Positions 1-7,400 of a stretch of DNA of 12,634 nucleotides are shown one piece after another. The notes below the pieces were generated by a model. It was not told the DNA's origin, did no database searches, and worked only from the letters and a program-made list of their open reading frames with translations. Position 1 is the first letter of the stretch, and every line of letters starts with the position of its first letter. The stretch comes from Actinomycetes bacterium (GTDB taxonomy: Bacteria > Planctomycetota > Phycisphaerae > JAACET01), in contig DAOVKO010000033.1 in assembly GCA_030631725.1 (NCBI GenBank), positions 1-12,634 of the forward strand, read 5' to 3'. The translations under genes and the position numbers were made by a program.

Positions 1-278
1 CCATAGGGCAACAGCAAATCCAGCATTCGCCGCTCGTATTGGTCATTGTCAGCGTCTTTGGAAATGAGCACCTTCTCCAAAGGATACCCCAACGCCTCGG
101 CCTGCTGCTCCAAGAGCTCCCTGCGCACGCCGTGCATACTCACACGGTCGTAGTCGGCTGTGATTGTGCTCAGCAGAGCTGCAACTTCATATTGCCCGCA
201 ATGCTGAACCCGCTCCAGGGCCAGGGCAGAGTCCTTGCCGCTACTCCAGCAAAACAGAATCTTCTCCTTGGCTTGCAT
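1..278 (-). CDS. PP-loop ATPase of the COG2102/DUF71 (Dph6-like) type, 3' part missing
   Basis: The first 92 residues lie in the window; the gene continues beyond position 1. Near the N-terminus, after a short hydrophobic strand, is the PP-loop SSGKDS (residues 12-17), the ATP-pyrophosphatase signature of adenine nucleotide alpha-hydrolases. The following 'SALALERV' helix and 'MHGVRRELLEQQAEALGYPL' stretch look like the COG2102 family, whose archaeal and eukaryotic members are diphthine-ammonia ligases. Bacteria lack diphthamide, so the role here is unknown; a part in cofactor or B12 salvage has been proposed for some bacterial members. The ATG at 278 lies 8 bases after the larE stop with no strong ribosome binding site, so translational coupling with larE is likely. 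The family call rests on the N-terminal third only. Confidence 0.8.
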   Translation of the reverse strand, partial: MQAKEKILFCWSSGKDSALALERVQHCGQYEVAALLSTITADYDRVSMHGVRRELLEQQAEALGYPLEKVLISKDADNDQYERRMLDLLLPY

Positions 279-286
279 GGCTGGCT

Positions 287-1141
287 CTATTCTTTTTGCT
301 CGTCGCTCAACGGCTCATTCATCGAGCCCGAGCGGAAGCCCTGCAAATCGAAGGTAATGTAGATGTAGCCGAGCTGTTTGAGCCTAGCCACGATCTTTTC
401 CCGCAGCTTCTCGTCGAGCAGCTTGGCGAACTGCCCCGGCGAAATCTCAATACGAGCCATCGTATCGTGACTGCGCACCCGCAGCGGCGAAAAGCCGGCT
501 ACGGTGAGGAAGTCCTCGGCGGCTTCGACGCGGGCAAGGGCCTCGGTAGTGAGTCGCTGTCCATAAGGAAAACGGCTGGCCAAACAAGCCATGGACGGCT
601 TGTCCCAACTGGGTAGATCCATTTGGCGAGAAAGGGCTCGGATTTCGTTTTTGCTCAGGCCGACCTTCTGGAGGGGTCGAGCGATGCCCAGCTCGTCGCC
701 GGCGCGCAGCCCCGGCCGAAAGTCCCCTGTATCGTCGGCATTGGCGGCCGTAGCCACTACAGAGTAACCATGCTCCTCGGCGATGTCCCTTAGCTTGGTG
801 AGCAGTTCCATCTTGCAAAAATAGCAGCGCTGCGGGGGATTCTCGGCATAGTGCGGATCGTCGAGCTCGCAGGTCTCGATGATCTGATGGTTGACGGCGA
901 GCTTGGCAGCGAGGGCTTGGGCTGCGGGCAGTTCGCCAGCGGGGTAGGTGGCACTTTTAGCGGTGACGGCCAGGACCTTTTCGGGGCCCAGGGTCTCGAT
1001 GGCTACGGCTAGGAGGAAGGAGGAATCGACTCCGCCGGAAAAGGCCACCAGCAGGGAGCCCATTTTCTTGAGCTCGGCGCGGAGGGCGGCCAATTTCCCC
1101 GAAGTCTCATCTGTAACCGTAAACTCATCGGCCATAGCCAT
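287..1141 (-). CDS. larE: ATP-dependent sacrificial sulfur transferase LarE
   Basis: A 284-residue protein, the usual size of LarE. In characterised members, LarE adenylates the carboxylate of pyridinium-3,5-biscarboxylic acid mononucleotide and adds sulfur, giving the thiocarboxylates of the nickel-pincer nucleotide used by lactate racemase and related enzymes. Visible motifs are the PP-loop SGGVDSS (35-41), the 'NPPQRCYFCK' segment (101-110) typical of LarE, and 'KPSMACLASRFPYG' (181-194). Cys186 in the last motif sits where the sacrificial cysteine of Lactobacillus plantarum LarE lies; this match is by motif, not alignment. No cysteine follows Cys186. The gene begins 18 bases after the GH130 stop. 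AAAGG at 1149-1145 is 3 bases from the ATG at 1141 and 9 from an in-frame ATG at 1135, so the shorter start may be the real one. No larA, larB or larC is visible nearby. Confidence 0.92.
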   Translation of the reverse strand: MAMADEFTVTDETSGKLAALRAELKKMGSLLVAFSGGVDSSFLLAVAIETLGPEKVLAVTAKSATYPAGELPAAQALAAKLAVNHQIIETCELDDPHYAENPPQRCYFCKMELLTKLRDIAEEHGYSVVATAANADDTGDFRPGLRAGDELGIARPLQKVGLSKNEIRALSRQMDLPSWDKPSMACLASRFPYGQRLTTEALARVEAAEDFLTVAGFSPLRVRSHDTMARIEISPGQFAKLLDEKLREKIVARLKQLGYIYITFDLQGFRSGSMNEPLSDEQKE

Positions 1142-1159
1142 AGACCTTTGACAAAAACA

Positions 1160-2212
1160 TCACAACGGTTCAAGGGAGTCGAGGATTTCATTGACACTGG
1201 TAACGGCCAGGGCAGTAACAGAATCAGCAGCGCCGTAGTAGAGCAGGATCTCATCGGGATTGGAGGTGATAGCCCCGCAGGTAAAGACCACGTTGCCCAA
1301 CAGACCGGTAAGCTCATAAGGGGCTTCGGGGGCGAGCAGCGGCTGGGCGGAGCGGGCCAACAGGCGGCTGGGGTCGTCGGAATCGAGCAGGACGGCGCCG
1401 AGGCAATAGCGATTGTCCTTATCAGCCCCATGGTAGATCTCCAGCCAGCCCCTGGGTGTGCGGAAAGGTACGGCGCCGGCTCCGACGCGGACGCAATCCC
1501 AGCAATCGCTGCGAACGTCGATGAGCTTTTGATGGTGGCCCCAGTGGAGCAGGTCTGGTGAGCGAGCGAGCCACATGGCCGGGGTGCCGATGTGCTTGGG
1601 ATAGGGGCGGTGGAAGGCGAGGTATTGGCCGTCGATTTTTTCGGGGAAGATGACTACGTCGCGGTCTTCGGGGGCAAAGATGAGGCCGTGGCGATTGAAG
1701 GTTTTGAAATCAGTGGTCCAGGCCAGGGCTGTGGCAATGCCGTGCGATGAGACGGCGGTGTGGGTTATGTAGTATCGGCCGTCGATTAGGGTGATGCGGG
1801 GATCCTCGAGGCCGAAGGATTCGATGGGGCTCTGGGGGAGCATGGCAGGGGTATCGTTGACGGTGAAATCTCGACCGTCGCTGCTGCGGGCCAGTCTCAG
1901 GTGGCTAAGCGTGGTGAGGTAGGGCTGGCCGTGATAGATGATCATGCGGGGGTCGCTGTCGTCGAGGTCGGGGGAGTTCTTTTTGATGGCCTTGAGGGCG
2001 ACCACCGGGCCGGAGTCGGTCTGCTCGACGACGGGGAAGGTGATGTAATCCGGGGGAGATTCATGGGCGGTCTCGGCTATGCGGAGCAGCAGGAGGATTT
2101 GGCCGTCGTGCTCGATGGCCGCGGCGTTGAAGGCACAGACGACCTTGAGTTCGGGGCGGGATGGTTTGACGTCGGAGGGACTGACGAGCGGGTTATTCTG
2201 GTAGCGCTGCAT
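1160..2212 (-). CDS. GH130 family beta-mannoside phosphorylase-like protein
   Basis: A 350-residue five-bladed beta-propeller-type protein of glycoside hydrolase family 130. Family members mostly cleave beta-linked mannosides (beta-1,4 or beta-1,2) with phosphate, releasing mannose 1-phosphate in the cytoplasm. Supporting motifs are 'DSDPR' (85-89, Asp87 being the likely general acid), 'GLEDPR' (134-139), 'FPEK' (189-192), 'HRPY' (201-204), 'GWLEIYHGAD' (255-264, with a His suited to phosphate binding) and 'YYGAAD' (325-330). The N-terminal 'NNPLVSPSDVKPSRPE' layout resembles beta-1,2-mannobiose phosphorylases, but the exact substrate cannot be read from sequence alone. No signal peptide is present. 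The ATG at 2212 is preferred because AGGAG lies 11 bases upstream; an in-frame ATG at 2233 would lie upstream of that site. It is first in a run with larE and the PP-loop ATPase. Confidence 0.9.
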   Translation of the reverse strand: MQRYQNNPLVSPSDVKPSRPELKVVCAFNAAAIEHDGQILLLLRIAETAHESPPDYITFPVVEQTDSGPVVALKAIKKNSPDLDDSDPRMIIYHGQPYLTTLSHLRLARSSDGRDFTVNDTPAMLPQSPIESFGLEDPRITLIDGRYYITHTAVSSHGIATALAWTTDFKTFNRHGLIFAPEDRDVVIFPEKIDGQYLAFHRPYPKHIGTPAMWLARSPDLLHWGHHQKLIDVRSDCWDCVRVGAGAVPFRTPRGWLEIYHGADKDNRYCLGAVLLDSDDPSRLLARSAQPLLAPEAPYELTGLLGNVVFTCGAITSNPDEILLYYGAADSVTALAVTSVNEILDSLEPL

Positions 2213-2223
2213 TCGAATGTGTA

Positions 2224-2228
2224 CTCCT
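2224..2228 (-). promoter_or_regulatory. Ribosome binding site AGGAG of the GH130 gene
   Basis: AGGAG is read on the minus strand, 11 bases before the ATG at 2212. The longer in-frame ATG at 2233 lies upstream of this site and has no comparable motif, so the site decides the start. The spacing is at the long end of the normal range. Confidence 0.5.
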
Positions 2229-2277
2229 AGCATCGGACAAGGGCGCGAGCTGGGGCTATTGGCTTTTTCCAGCCGCT

Positions 2278-2306
2278 AGGATACTGTCTTGGTGGCCGGG
2301 CGACAA
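2278..2306 (-). promoter_or_regulatory. Candidate sigma-70-type promoter of the GH130-larE-ATPase run
   Basis: On the minus strand, TTGTCG (2306-2301) is followed after exactly 17 bases by TATCCT (2283-2278). Each box matches four of six consensus positions. It lies about 66 bases before the chosen GH130 start and would give a leader of roughly 60 bases. It was found by eye only; a match this good can occur by chance. Confidence 0.35.
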
Positions 2307-2311
2307 GAGTG

Positions 2312-2339
2312 TTGACTGGGGGGAAAGAACCGATAAGCT
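2312..2339 (+). promoter_or_regulatory. Candidate promoter of the tRNA-Asn gene
   Basis: TTGACT (2312-2317, five of six consensus) is followed after 16 bases by the weaker TAAGCT (2334-2339), about 20 bases before the mature tRNA 5' end. Position and the good -35 box fit transcription of the tRNA; the -10 box is poor, matching three of six. Confidence 0.35.
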
Positions 2340-2359
2340 GTGTAGCGCTGAGTTGCTAT

Positions 2360-2432
2360 TCCCCGGTAGCTCAATTGGTAGAGCGAGCGGCTGTTAACCG
2401 CTAGGTCGCAGGTTCGAGCCCTGCCCGGGGAG
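2360..2432 (+). tRNA. tRNA-Asn (anticodon GUU)
   Basis: A full 73-base cloverleaf can be folded by eye. The acceptor arm TCCCCGG pairs with CCGGGGA. The D arm is GCTC/GAGC with loop AATTGGTA, the anticodon arm AGCGG/CCGCT with loop CTGTTAA, and the T arm GCAGG/CCTGC with loop TTCGAGC. Anticodon GTT is at 2393-2395. The discriminator base is G, as in bacterial tRNA-Asn. The 3' CCA is not encoded (the next bases are TTA), so it must be added by the CCA-adding enzyme. The gene stands alone, opposite in direction to its neighbours on both sides. Confidence 0.97.
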
Positions 2433-2437
2433 TTAAG

Positions 2438-2474
2438 ATAACGCCTTGTAACAAGAGAAGTTACGAGGCGTTAT
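2438..2474 (+). terminator. Long hairpin after tRNA-Asn, probable terminator
   Basis: A 15-base arm (2438-2452) pairs with 2460-2474 around a 7-base loop, with one G-U pair as the only imperfection. It starts 5 bases after the tRNA end and is followed by a short T-rich stretch, TTGTT. It is also downstream of the minus-strand HTH gene ending at 2501, so it may serve both converging transcripts. The T-run is weak for a classic rho-independent terminator, so a role in RNA processing or 3'-end protection is also possible. Confidence 0.55.
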
Positions 2475-2500
2475 TTGTTACGGAAAAAGTAATTATTGAA

Positions 2501-2788
2501 TTAATCGCATTTGTATTTGTGCAGAATTTGTACAGAATGGCACTTTTTAGGTCGGCCTCTCCCTCGCTTCTGATCTCCGTTTGCAACTACAATATCCAAC
2601 TCCGCTTGATTAAAAGCAAGATGTCCCGCAATCTTTATTGGGTGTAATGCTCCCTTCTCAACTAATCGATACATAGCTTTATCAGGGCGAGCTAATCCCA
2701 AACGGTCGAGACCAAGATAGGCAATCGCCTCATGCATCCAAAGGATGGGTGCTCTTTCTACTTGCTCTTTTACTTTTGTGTTCTTCAT
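2501..2788 (-). CDS. Small putative DNA-binding protein: excisionase-like HTH plus AT-hook
   Basis: A 95-residue protein. Residues about 15-68, including 'MHEAIAYLGLDR', 'RLVEKGALHPIKIAGHLAF' and 'NQAELDIVV', follow the helix-turn-helix and wing pattern of HTH_17/excisionase-like domains. In these, a short winged helix is followed by a 'G..R..F...ELD' type ending. It is followed by a basic stretch RGRGRPKK (75-82) with the GRP core of an AT-hook, a minor-groove binding motif. The gene is clearly more AT-rich than its neighbours and sits between the tRNA-Asn and the ileS-purN run, which suggests acquisition. The ATG at 2788 has no good ribosome binding site. It could also be a last gene of the ileS transcript, 83 bases after the methyltransferase stop. 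The exact role is unknown. Confidence 0.65.
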   Translation of the reverse strand: MKNTKVKEQVERAPILWMHEAIAYLGLDRLGLARPDKAMYRLVEKGALHPIKIAGHLAFNQAELDIVVANGDQKRGRGRPKKCHSVQILHKYKCD

Positions 2789-2871
2789 ATCGTAATTTCA
2801 CTTATTATTACGAGCTGATTACCGACTTTCTTCCGACCCACAGTGAAAGCGGCAGGTTTGGCCCTGGCGTT

Positions 2872-3741
2872 TCACCTGCCTGGGGGTTTCCCGCGGATTT
2901 GTTGGTTTTTGGGCTGAAAAGGCCGACAAATGTCTTCGATTCTAAATTTTCTGGCCACGGCAAAGAGTTCGTGGGCTCTGGCAAGAGCGGGGCCATGATC
3001 TGGCATGTCAATGTGCAATTGTACGTACGGAGGAATATCTTTGTCGTCTTCCGGAGGTGTAACGACACCGACCGGATATACGCGCTGCAATTCCATTGTC
3101 GCGTCCAGGCAAGCAGCTCGCAAACCTTGGGCGGTGAACAATAGCCAATCGAAGGCTTGATGGCCCTGTCGAATAAGCCGCCTTCCAGATTCGATCCAAT
3201 GTTTCATCTCATCGAAATCCGTATTGCTGGTTTGGCTATCCAGTGAATCCCAGAGGTTACGCACCGAAAACATTGCCAAGCCGTTGACTTTAAGCAGCCT
3301 GGAAAATTCACTAAGGGCAGCATCCGCATCTCCGCAATCGCTGACCACCGTACCGCAAGAGACAACGGCGTCAAGTGAAGCTGTCTCTAATGGTAAATTG
3401 CGGATATCTTCCTGGCGTATCACAACCGGCTTTTGAACATTTACGGCCGCGGCAGCGGCGCGGGTTTTCTCGAGCATTTCCGGCGAAAGATCGCTCATTA
3501 CCAACTGGTGGCCGTCCAGAGCCAGTTCAATACCATGCCAACCGGGGCCGCAGCCGGCATCGAGGATGCGCAACCCTTTGCGGTTGCCGAGTTCCAGACG
3601 AATAGCGGCCAATTCTATCGCCGCCAGTCCCTTACGTTTGCTCGCCCGGGCCAAATCATCGCTGTAGCTGTGGCAAAGATGATCCCAAGCACCAGCAATG
3701 GCTTCTGGGCTATTCGGGATGAAATCTTTTTCGCTGTCCAT
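2872..3741 (-). CDS. Class I SAM-dependent methyltransferase, substrate unknown
   Basis: A 289-residue protein with a Rossmann-type methyltransferase core. Motif I 'ILDAGCGPGWHGIELA' spans 59-74. An acidic residue at 84 ('VMSDLSPEML') suits binding of the SAM ribose. 'QEDIRNLPLETASLDAVVSC' (110-129) gives the adenine-contacting acidic residue and motif IV, and 'RLLKVNGLAMFSVRN' (148-162) is the motif VI-like strand. About 100 residues follow the core and probably carry substrate specificity; I do not recognise them. No transmembrane segment or signal peptide is seen. The ATG at 3741 lies 14 bases after the purN stop and no Shine-Dalgarno is visible, so it is probably translated by coupling. 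A TTG one codon upstream (3744) is the alternative start. Confidence 0.82.
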   Translation of the reverse strand: MDSEKDFIPNSPEAIAGAWDHLCHSYSDDLARASKRKGLAAIELAAIRLELGNRKGLRILDAGCGPGWHGIELALDGHQLVMSDLSPEMLEKTRAAAAAVNVQKPVVIRQEDIRNLPLETASLDAVVSCGTVVSDCGDADAALSEFSRLLKVNGLAMFSVRNLWDSLDSQTSNTDFDEMKHWIESGRRLIRQGHQAFDWLLFTAQGLRAACLDATMELQRVYPVGVVTPPEDDKDIPPYVQLHIDMPDHGPALARAHELFAVARKFRIEDICRPFQPKNQQIRGKPPGR

Positions 3742-3755
3742 CAAAAAATGCTAAT

Positions 3756-4391
3756 TTATGGCGAGGGCAAAACCTTGACGCGGGTGTTGGTTATCTGCAG
3801 GCGGTTTTCGGCGAAGAGCTGGATTGCGGCTGGGTAGGCAATGCACTCCTGCTCAAAGACGCGGGCGGCAAGGGTGTCGGGGTCGTCGTCCTCGGCAACT
3901 TCACAGGTTCGCTGGAGGATGATGGGGCCTTCGTCGTATTCGTTGTTGACAAAGTGGACGGTGCAGCCGGAGACCTTGCAGCCGGCGGCTAAAACGGCCT
4001 CGTGGACATGATGGCCCCACATGCCTTTTCCGCCAAACGAAGGCAACAAAGCGGGATGAATGTTCATAACTTGAGCCAGATAGCGATCCGGAATCTTCCA
4101 ATAACACAGCCAGCCGGCCTGGACGATAAGGTCCACATCGGCGGCATCGAGCACTTTGACAATAGCGGCACTAAAGTCGTCAACTTCGGAATAGTCCTTG
4201 GTGCGAATGATGTGGCAGGGAATGGAAGCGTCGCGGGCAATCTGGACGCCCTTGACAGTGGAGCGAGAACTGATGACCGTAACTACCTGGGCGGAAAGTT
4301 GGCCGGCGGCAGCGAGCTTGAGGATGTTGGCTAAGGTTCGGCCGGAACCGGAAAGCAAGACGCCCAAACGGATTTCTTTGACGGCAGTCAT
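3756..4391 (-). CDS. purN: Phosphoribosylglycinamide formyltransferase (GART)
   Basis: A 211-residue protein, the normal PurN size. It transfers the formyl group of 10-formyltetrahydrofolate to glycinamide ribonucleotide in purine synthesis. The phosphate-binding loop is 'VLLSGSGRTLANIL' (11-24). The catalytic triad is present: Asn110 and His112 in 'MNIHPALLPSF' and Asp153 in 'EYDEGPIILQR'. 'GKGMWGHHVHEAVLAAG' (121-137) is a folate-site segment typical of many bacterial PurN proteins. The ATG at 4391 follows the ileS stop by 9 bases, and AGGA overlapping the ileS stop codon serves as its ribosome binding site, so it is translated from the ileS transcript. No other purine gene is in the window. 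Confidence 0.95.
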   Translation of the reverse strand: MTAVKEIRLGVLLSGSGRTLANILKLAAAGQLSAQVVTVISSRSTVKGVQIARDASIPCHIIRTKDYSEVDDFSAAIVKVLDAADVDLIVQAGWLCYWKIPDRYLAQVMNIHPALLPSFGGKGMWGHHVHEAVLAAGCKVSGCTVHFVNNEYDEGPIILQRTCEVAEDDDPDTLAARVFEQECIAYPAAIQLFAENRLQITNTRVKVLPSP

Positions 4392-4400
4392 CTGAAATTC

Positions 4401-7400
4401 CTACACACGAGTAACTTTGAGGCCCACGGCTTGAGCAGCAATGGTAATTGCCTTGCCGTTGTCGGTGGGGCCGGGGGAGAGGTTGTCGCAAAGGGTTTCG
4501 CTGCAGATGTATTGGCCGTGCTCGGCGACGGCCCGGCTGACTTCTGGGCTGTCCGTGGCGTAACTGACCGTGATGTGATCCTGAATCTCCAGGTCGATTT
4601 CCTTGCGAATCTGCTGGATGTGGCGGACCAGGTCGCGAGCCAGTCCCTCGCGGAACAATTCCGGGCTAACCTCGACATCCAAAGCAATCATAACCCCGGG
4701 CGGCTCGGCTACGGCTAGACCTTTGGGCCAGGATTTTTCTATAAGGATGTCCTCGCGGGCAAGAGTCCAGGATTGCCCGCTGTCAGCAGTCAGAGTGATC
4801 TCTCGGCCGGCTTCGAGCTGAGCAGCAATCTCGGCCGGCTCGGCCTGAGCTAAACAGGCGGAGATGGCCTTGAGGTCCTGGTGGTACTTTGGGCCGAGAG
4901 TCTTGAAATTCGGCTTGACACTGACCTTTTGCCGCTGGGCTAGATCGCTGGTAACGGTGAGGACCTTGACGTTGAGCTCATCGAGGATCTGCTCGCGGAA
5001 ATTATGGACCGCGCGGCTGGTCAGTTCATTATCGCAGTTGACTATCAACTCTTTGAGCGGCTGGCGGACACGCAGGCTATGCTTTTCCCGCAGGCTCAAG
5101 GCACGGGAGACCACGGCGACGGCAGCATCCATCTGGCGGCAGACAGTGTCGTCGTGGGGGATATCCTCCGGGCGAGGGTAAGCACAATGATGAACGCTCC
5201 CCGGGGCACTGGAATCAAAGGAGCGGACCAGGTTTTGGTACATAGTTTCGCAGACAAAGGGGGTAATCGGAGCCAGGAGCCTGGTAAGGGTGGTCAGAGT
5301 CTGATAGAGCGTCTGGTAGGCGGCGAGTTTGTCGGTGTCATCCGAAGAGCGCGGCCGCCAGAAGCGGCGGCGGTTTCGGCGGACATACCAGTTGGAGAGG
5401 TCCTCGAAGAAGACCTCGGTCCGGCGGAGAAATGTAAAGGTATCGAAATCAGCCAGGCAGCGATTGGCCAGGGCGGTTAAATCGTGCAGGCGAGAGAGCA
5501 GCCAGCGGTCGATGTCCTGACGCTTGTCGATGGGGACTGGTGCTGTAGCGGGGTCAAAACCGTCCAGGCGGGCGTAGTTGGCAAAAAAGGTGTAGACGTT
5601 CCAGAAGGTGTTGAAGATCTTGCTGCGAATCTGGTTGCCGGCCTGGTAGCCGAAATTAAGATTGGTACTTGGATTTTGGCGGCAGAAGCTCCAGCGCATC
5701 ACGTCCACGCCCATCTTCTCGGCAGCTTCTTCAAAAGCGATGGAGTTGCCGAGGGACTTGTGCATTTCCTGGCCCTGCTCGTCGCGGACCAGGGCGTGGC
5801 CGAGCAGAGTCTTGAAGGGGGCCTTGCCTTCCATCATCACCGACATGGCCAATAGAGCGTAGAACCAGTTGCGGAATTGTCCGGGGAAACACTCGAGGAC
5901 CAGCTCCGCCGGGATCCACTTGCTCCAGTAGTCGCGGTCGCTGTGGTACTTGACCGTGGAATAGGGGACGATGCCGGCGTCGAGCCAGGGATTGCCGACG
6001 TCGGGGATTCGGCTGACGGTTTGCCCGCATTTTTCACAACGAATCTTTACGGCGTCAATCCAGGGACGATGGGGCGAATTGCCGTCGAATTTTTCCCAGC
6101 CTTCGACGGCGCGGTCCTGGAGTTCCTGGCGAGAGCCGATGACTTCGAAGTGGCCGCAGGCACATTCGAAGATGGGCAGAGCCAGGCCCCAGTAACGCTT
6201 CTTGGAGATCATCCAGTCGCGCATGTTGGCTAGCCAATCCATTTCACGCTCCCGGCCATAAGAGGGAATCCAGCGGATGTCATCTACGACTTTCATGATC
6301 TCGTCGCGCCAGCTCATGCTGATGAACCACTCGTCAACGAGCCGATAGAGCAGCTCAGTGTTGCACCGCCAGCAGTGCGGATAACGGTGCGGATATCGCT
6401 CCGTCTCAACGAGCAGTCCCTTGGCTTTGAGATTCTCGATGATCTCGCTGGTGAGTTGATGGTCGGCGGCGTCTCGTCCGGTGAGCCAATCGAAGCCTTC
6501 GATGTAGATGCCGGATTCGTCCAGTGGTGCGAGGCAGGGCAGGGAGTGCTCGACGGCGAGCTGATGGTCCTCGGCTCCGCAGCCGGGGGCGATGTGGACG
6601 ATTCCGCTGCCTTCGCCGGCTTGGACGGAATCCCAATGGATGATGCGATGAGTGTTGGCAGCGGTTGCGCCCTTTTCGGCCAAGGCCTTGTCCACAACGG
6701 GAGCCCCGCCGGGCTTCTGCTGGGCGGGCAGTTCATCGAAGGGGCCATCGTACTCCCAGCCGAGGAGCTCGGAGCCTTTTAGTTTATCGAGGATCTCACA
6801 GCGGCCGAGCTGTTCGAAGATGTGTCTGACAGTAGCTAGTTTCGGCGCGGTTTCGGGCCAATCCTTGCTCTTGAACTCATCGGCCAGACGCTGATAGTCC
6901 AGGCAGCCCTCGGCGAAGTAATAGATGCTGTCATCGGGGCCGCGGACTTTTAGATAAGTGAGGTCTTTGCCGACGGCGCAGGCTACGTTGCAGGTCAGGG
7001 TCCAGGGGGTGGTGGTCCAGACGAGCAGGTAGTGGTTTTGGCCAGCGGGGATTTCTTTGCCGGGGCCGAGGTTGCGCAAGGGCAAACGGATGAAGACGGC
7101 GCGATGGGGGATGAATTTGTAGCCCTCGTGCATCTCCATCTGGCTAAGACCCACGCCGCAGCGCGGACACCAGGGCATGACATCAGTGCCCTTATAGATG
7201 AGATTGCGATCGTGGCACTTCTTGAGGAAAGCCCAGATGGTATAGTTGTTCTCGTCGCTCATGGTGAAGTAGGAGTCGGACCAGTCCATCCAATAGCCCA
7301 TGCGGATGGATTGCTCGGTCTGCACCTGGGAGTATTTGCGCACTCGCTCTTTGCACTTGTTCACGAAGCGGTCCAGGCCGTAGGCTTCGATGTCCTTCTT

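Noticed and set aside
2256..2279. Small hairpin in the leader of the GH130 gene
   Set aside because: It has a 4-base core stem with an internal mismatch and overlaps the proposed -10 box; too weak to call a riboswitch or operator.
2412..2432. Possible attachment site: a second copy of the tRNA-Asn 3' end
   Set aside because: No repeat of the T-arm/acceptor sequence was found elsewhere in the window, and no integrase gene is present.
2851..2880. Inverted repeat GGCAGGT/ACCTGCC at the methyltransferase stop
   Set aside because: The stem is only 7 bases with a 16-base loop and no T-run follows on the minus strand, so a terminator cannot be supported.
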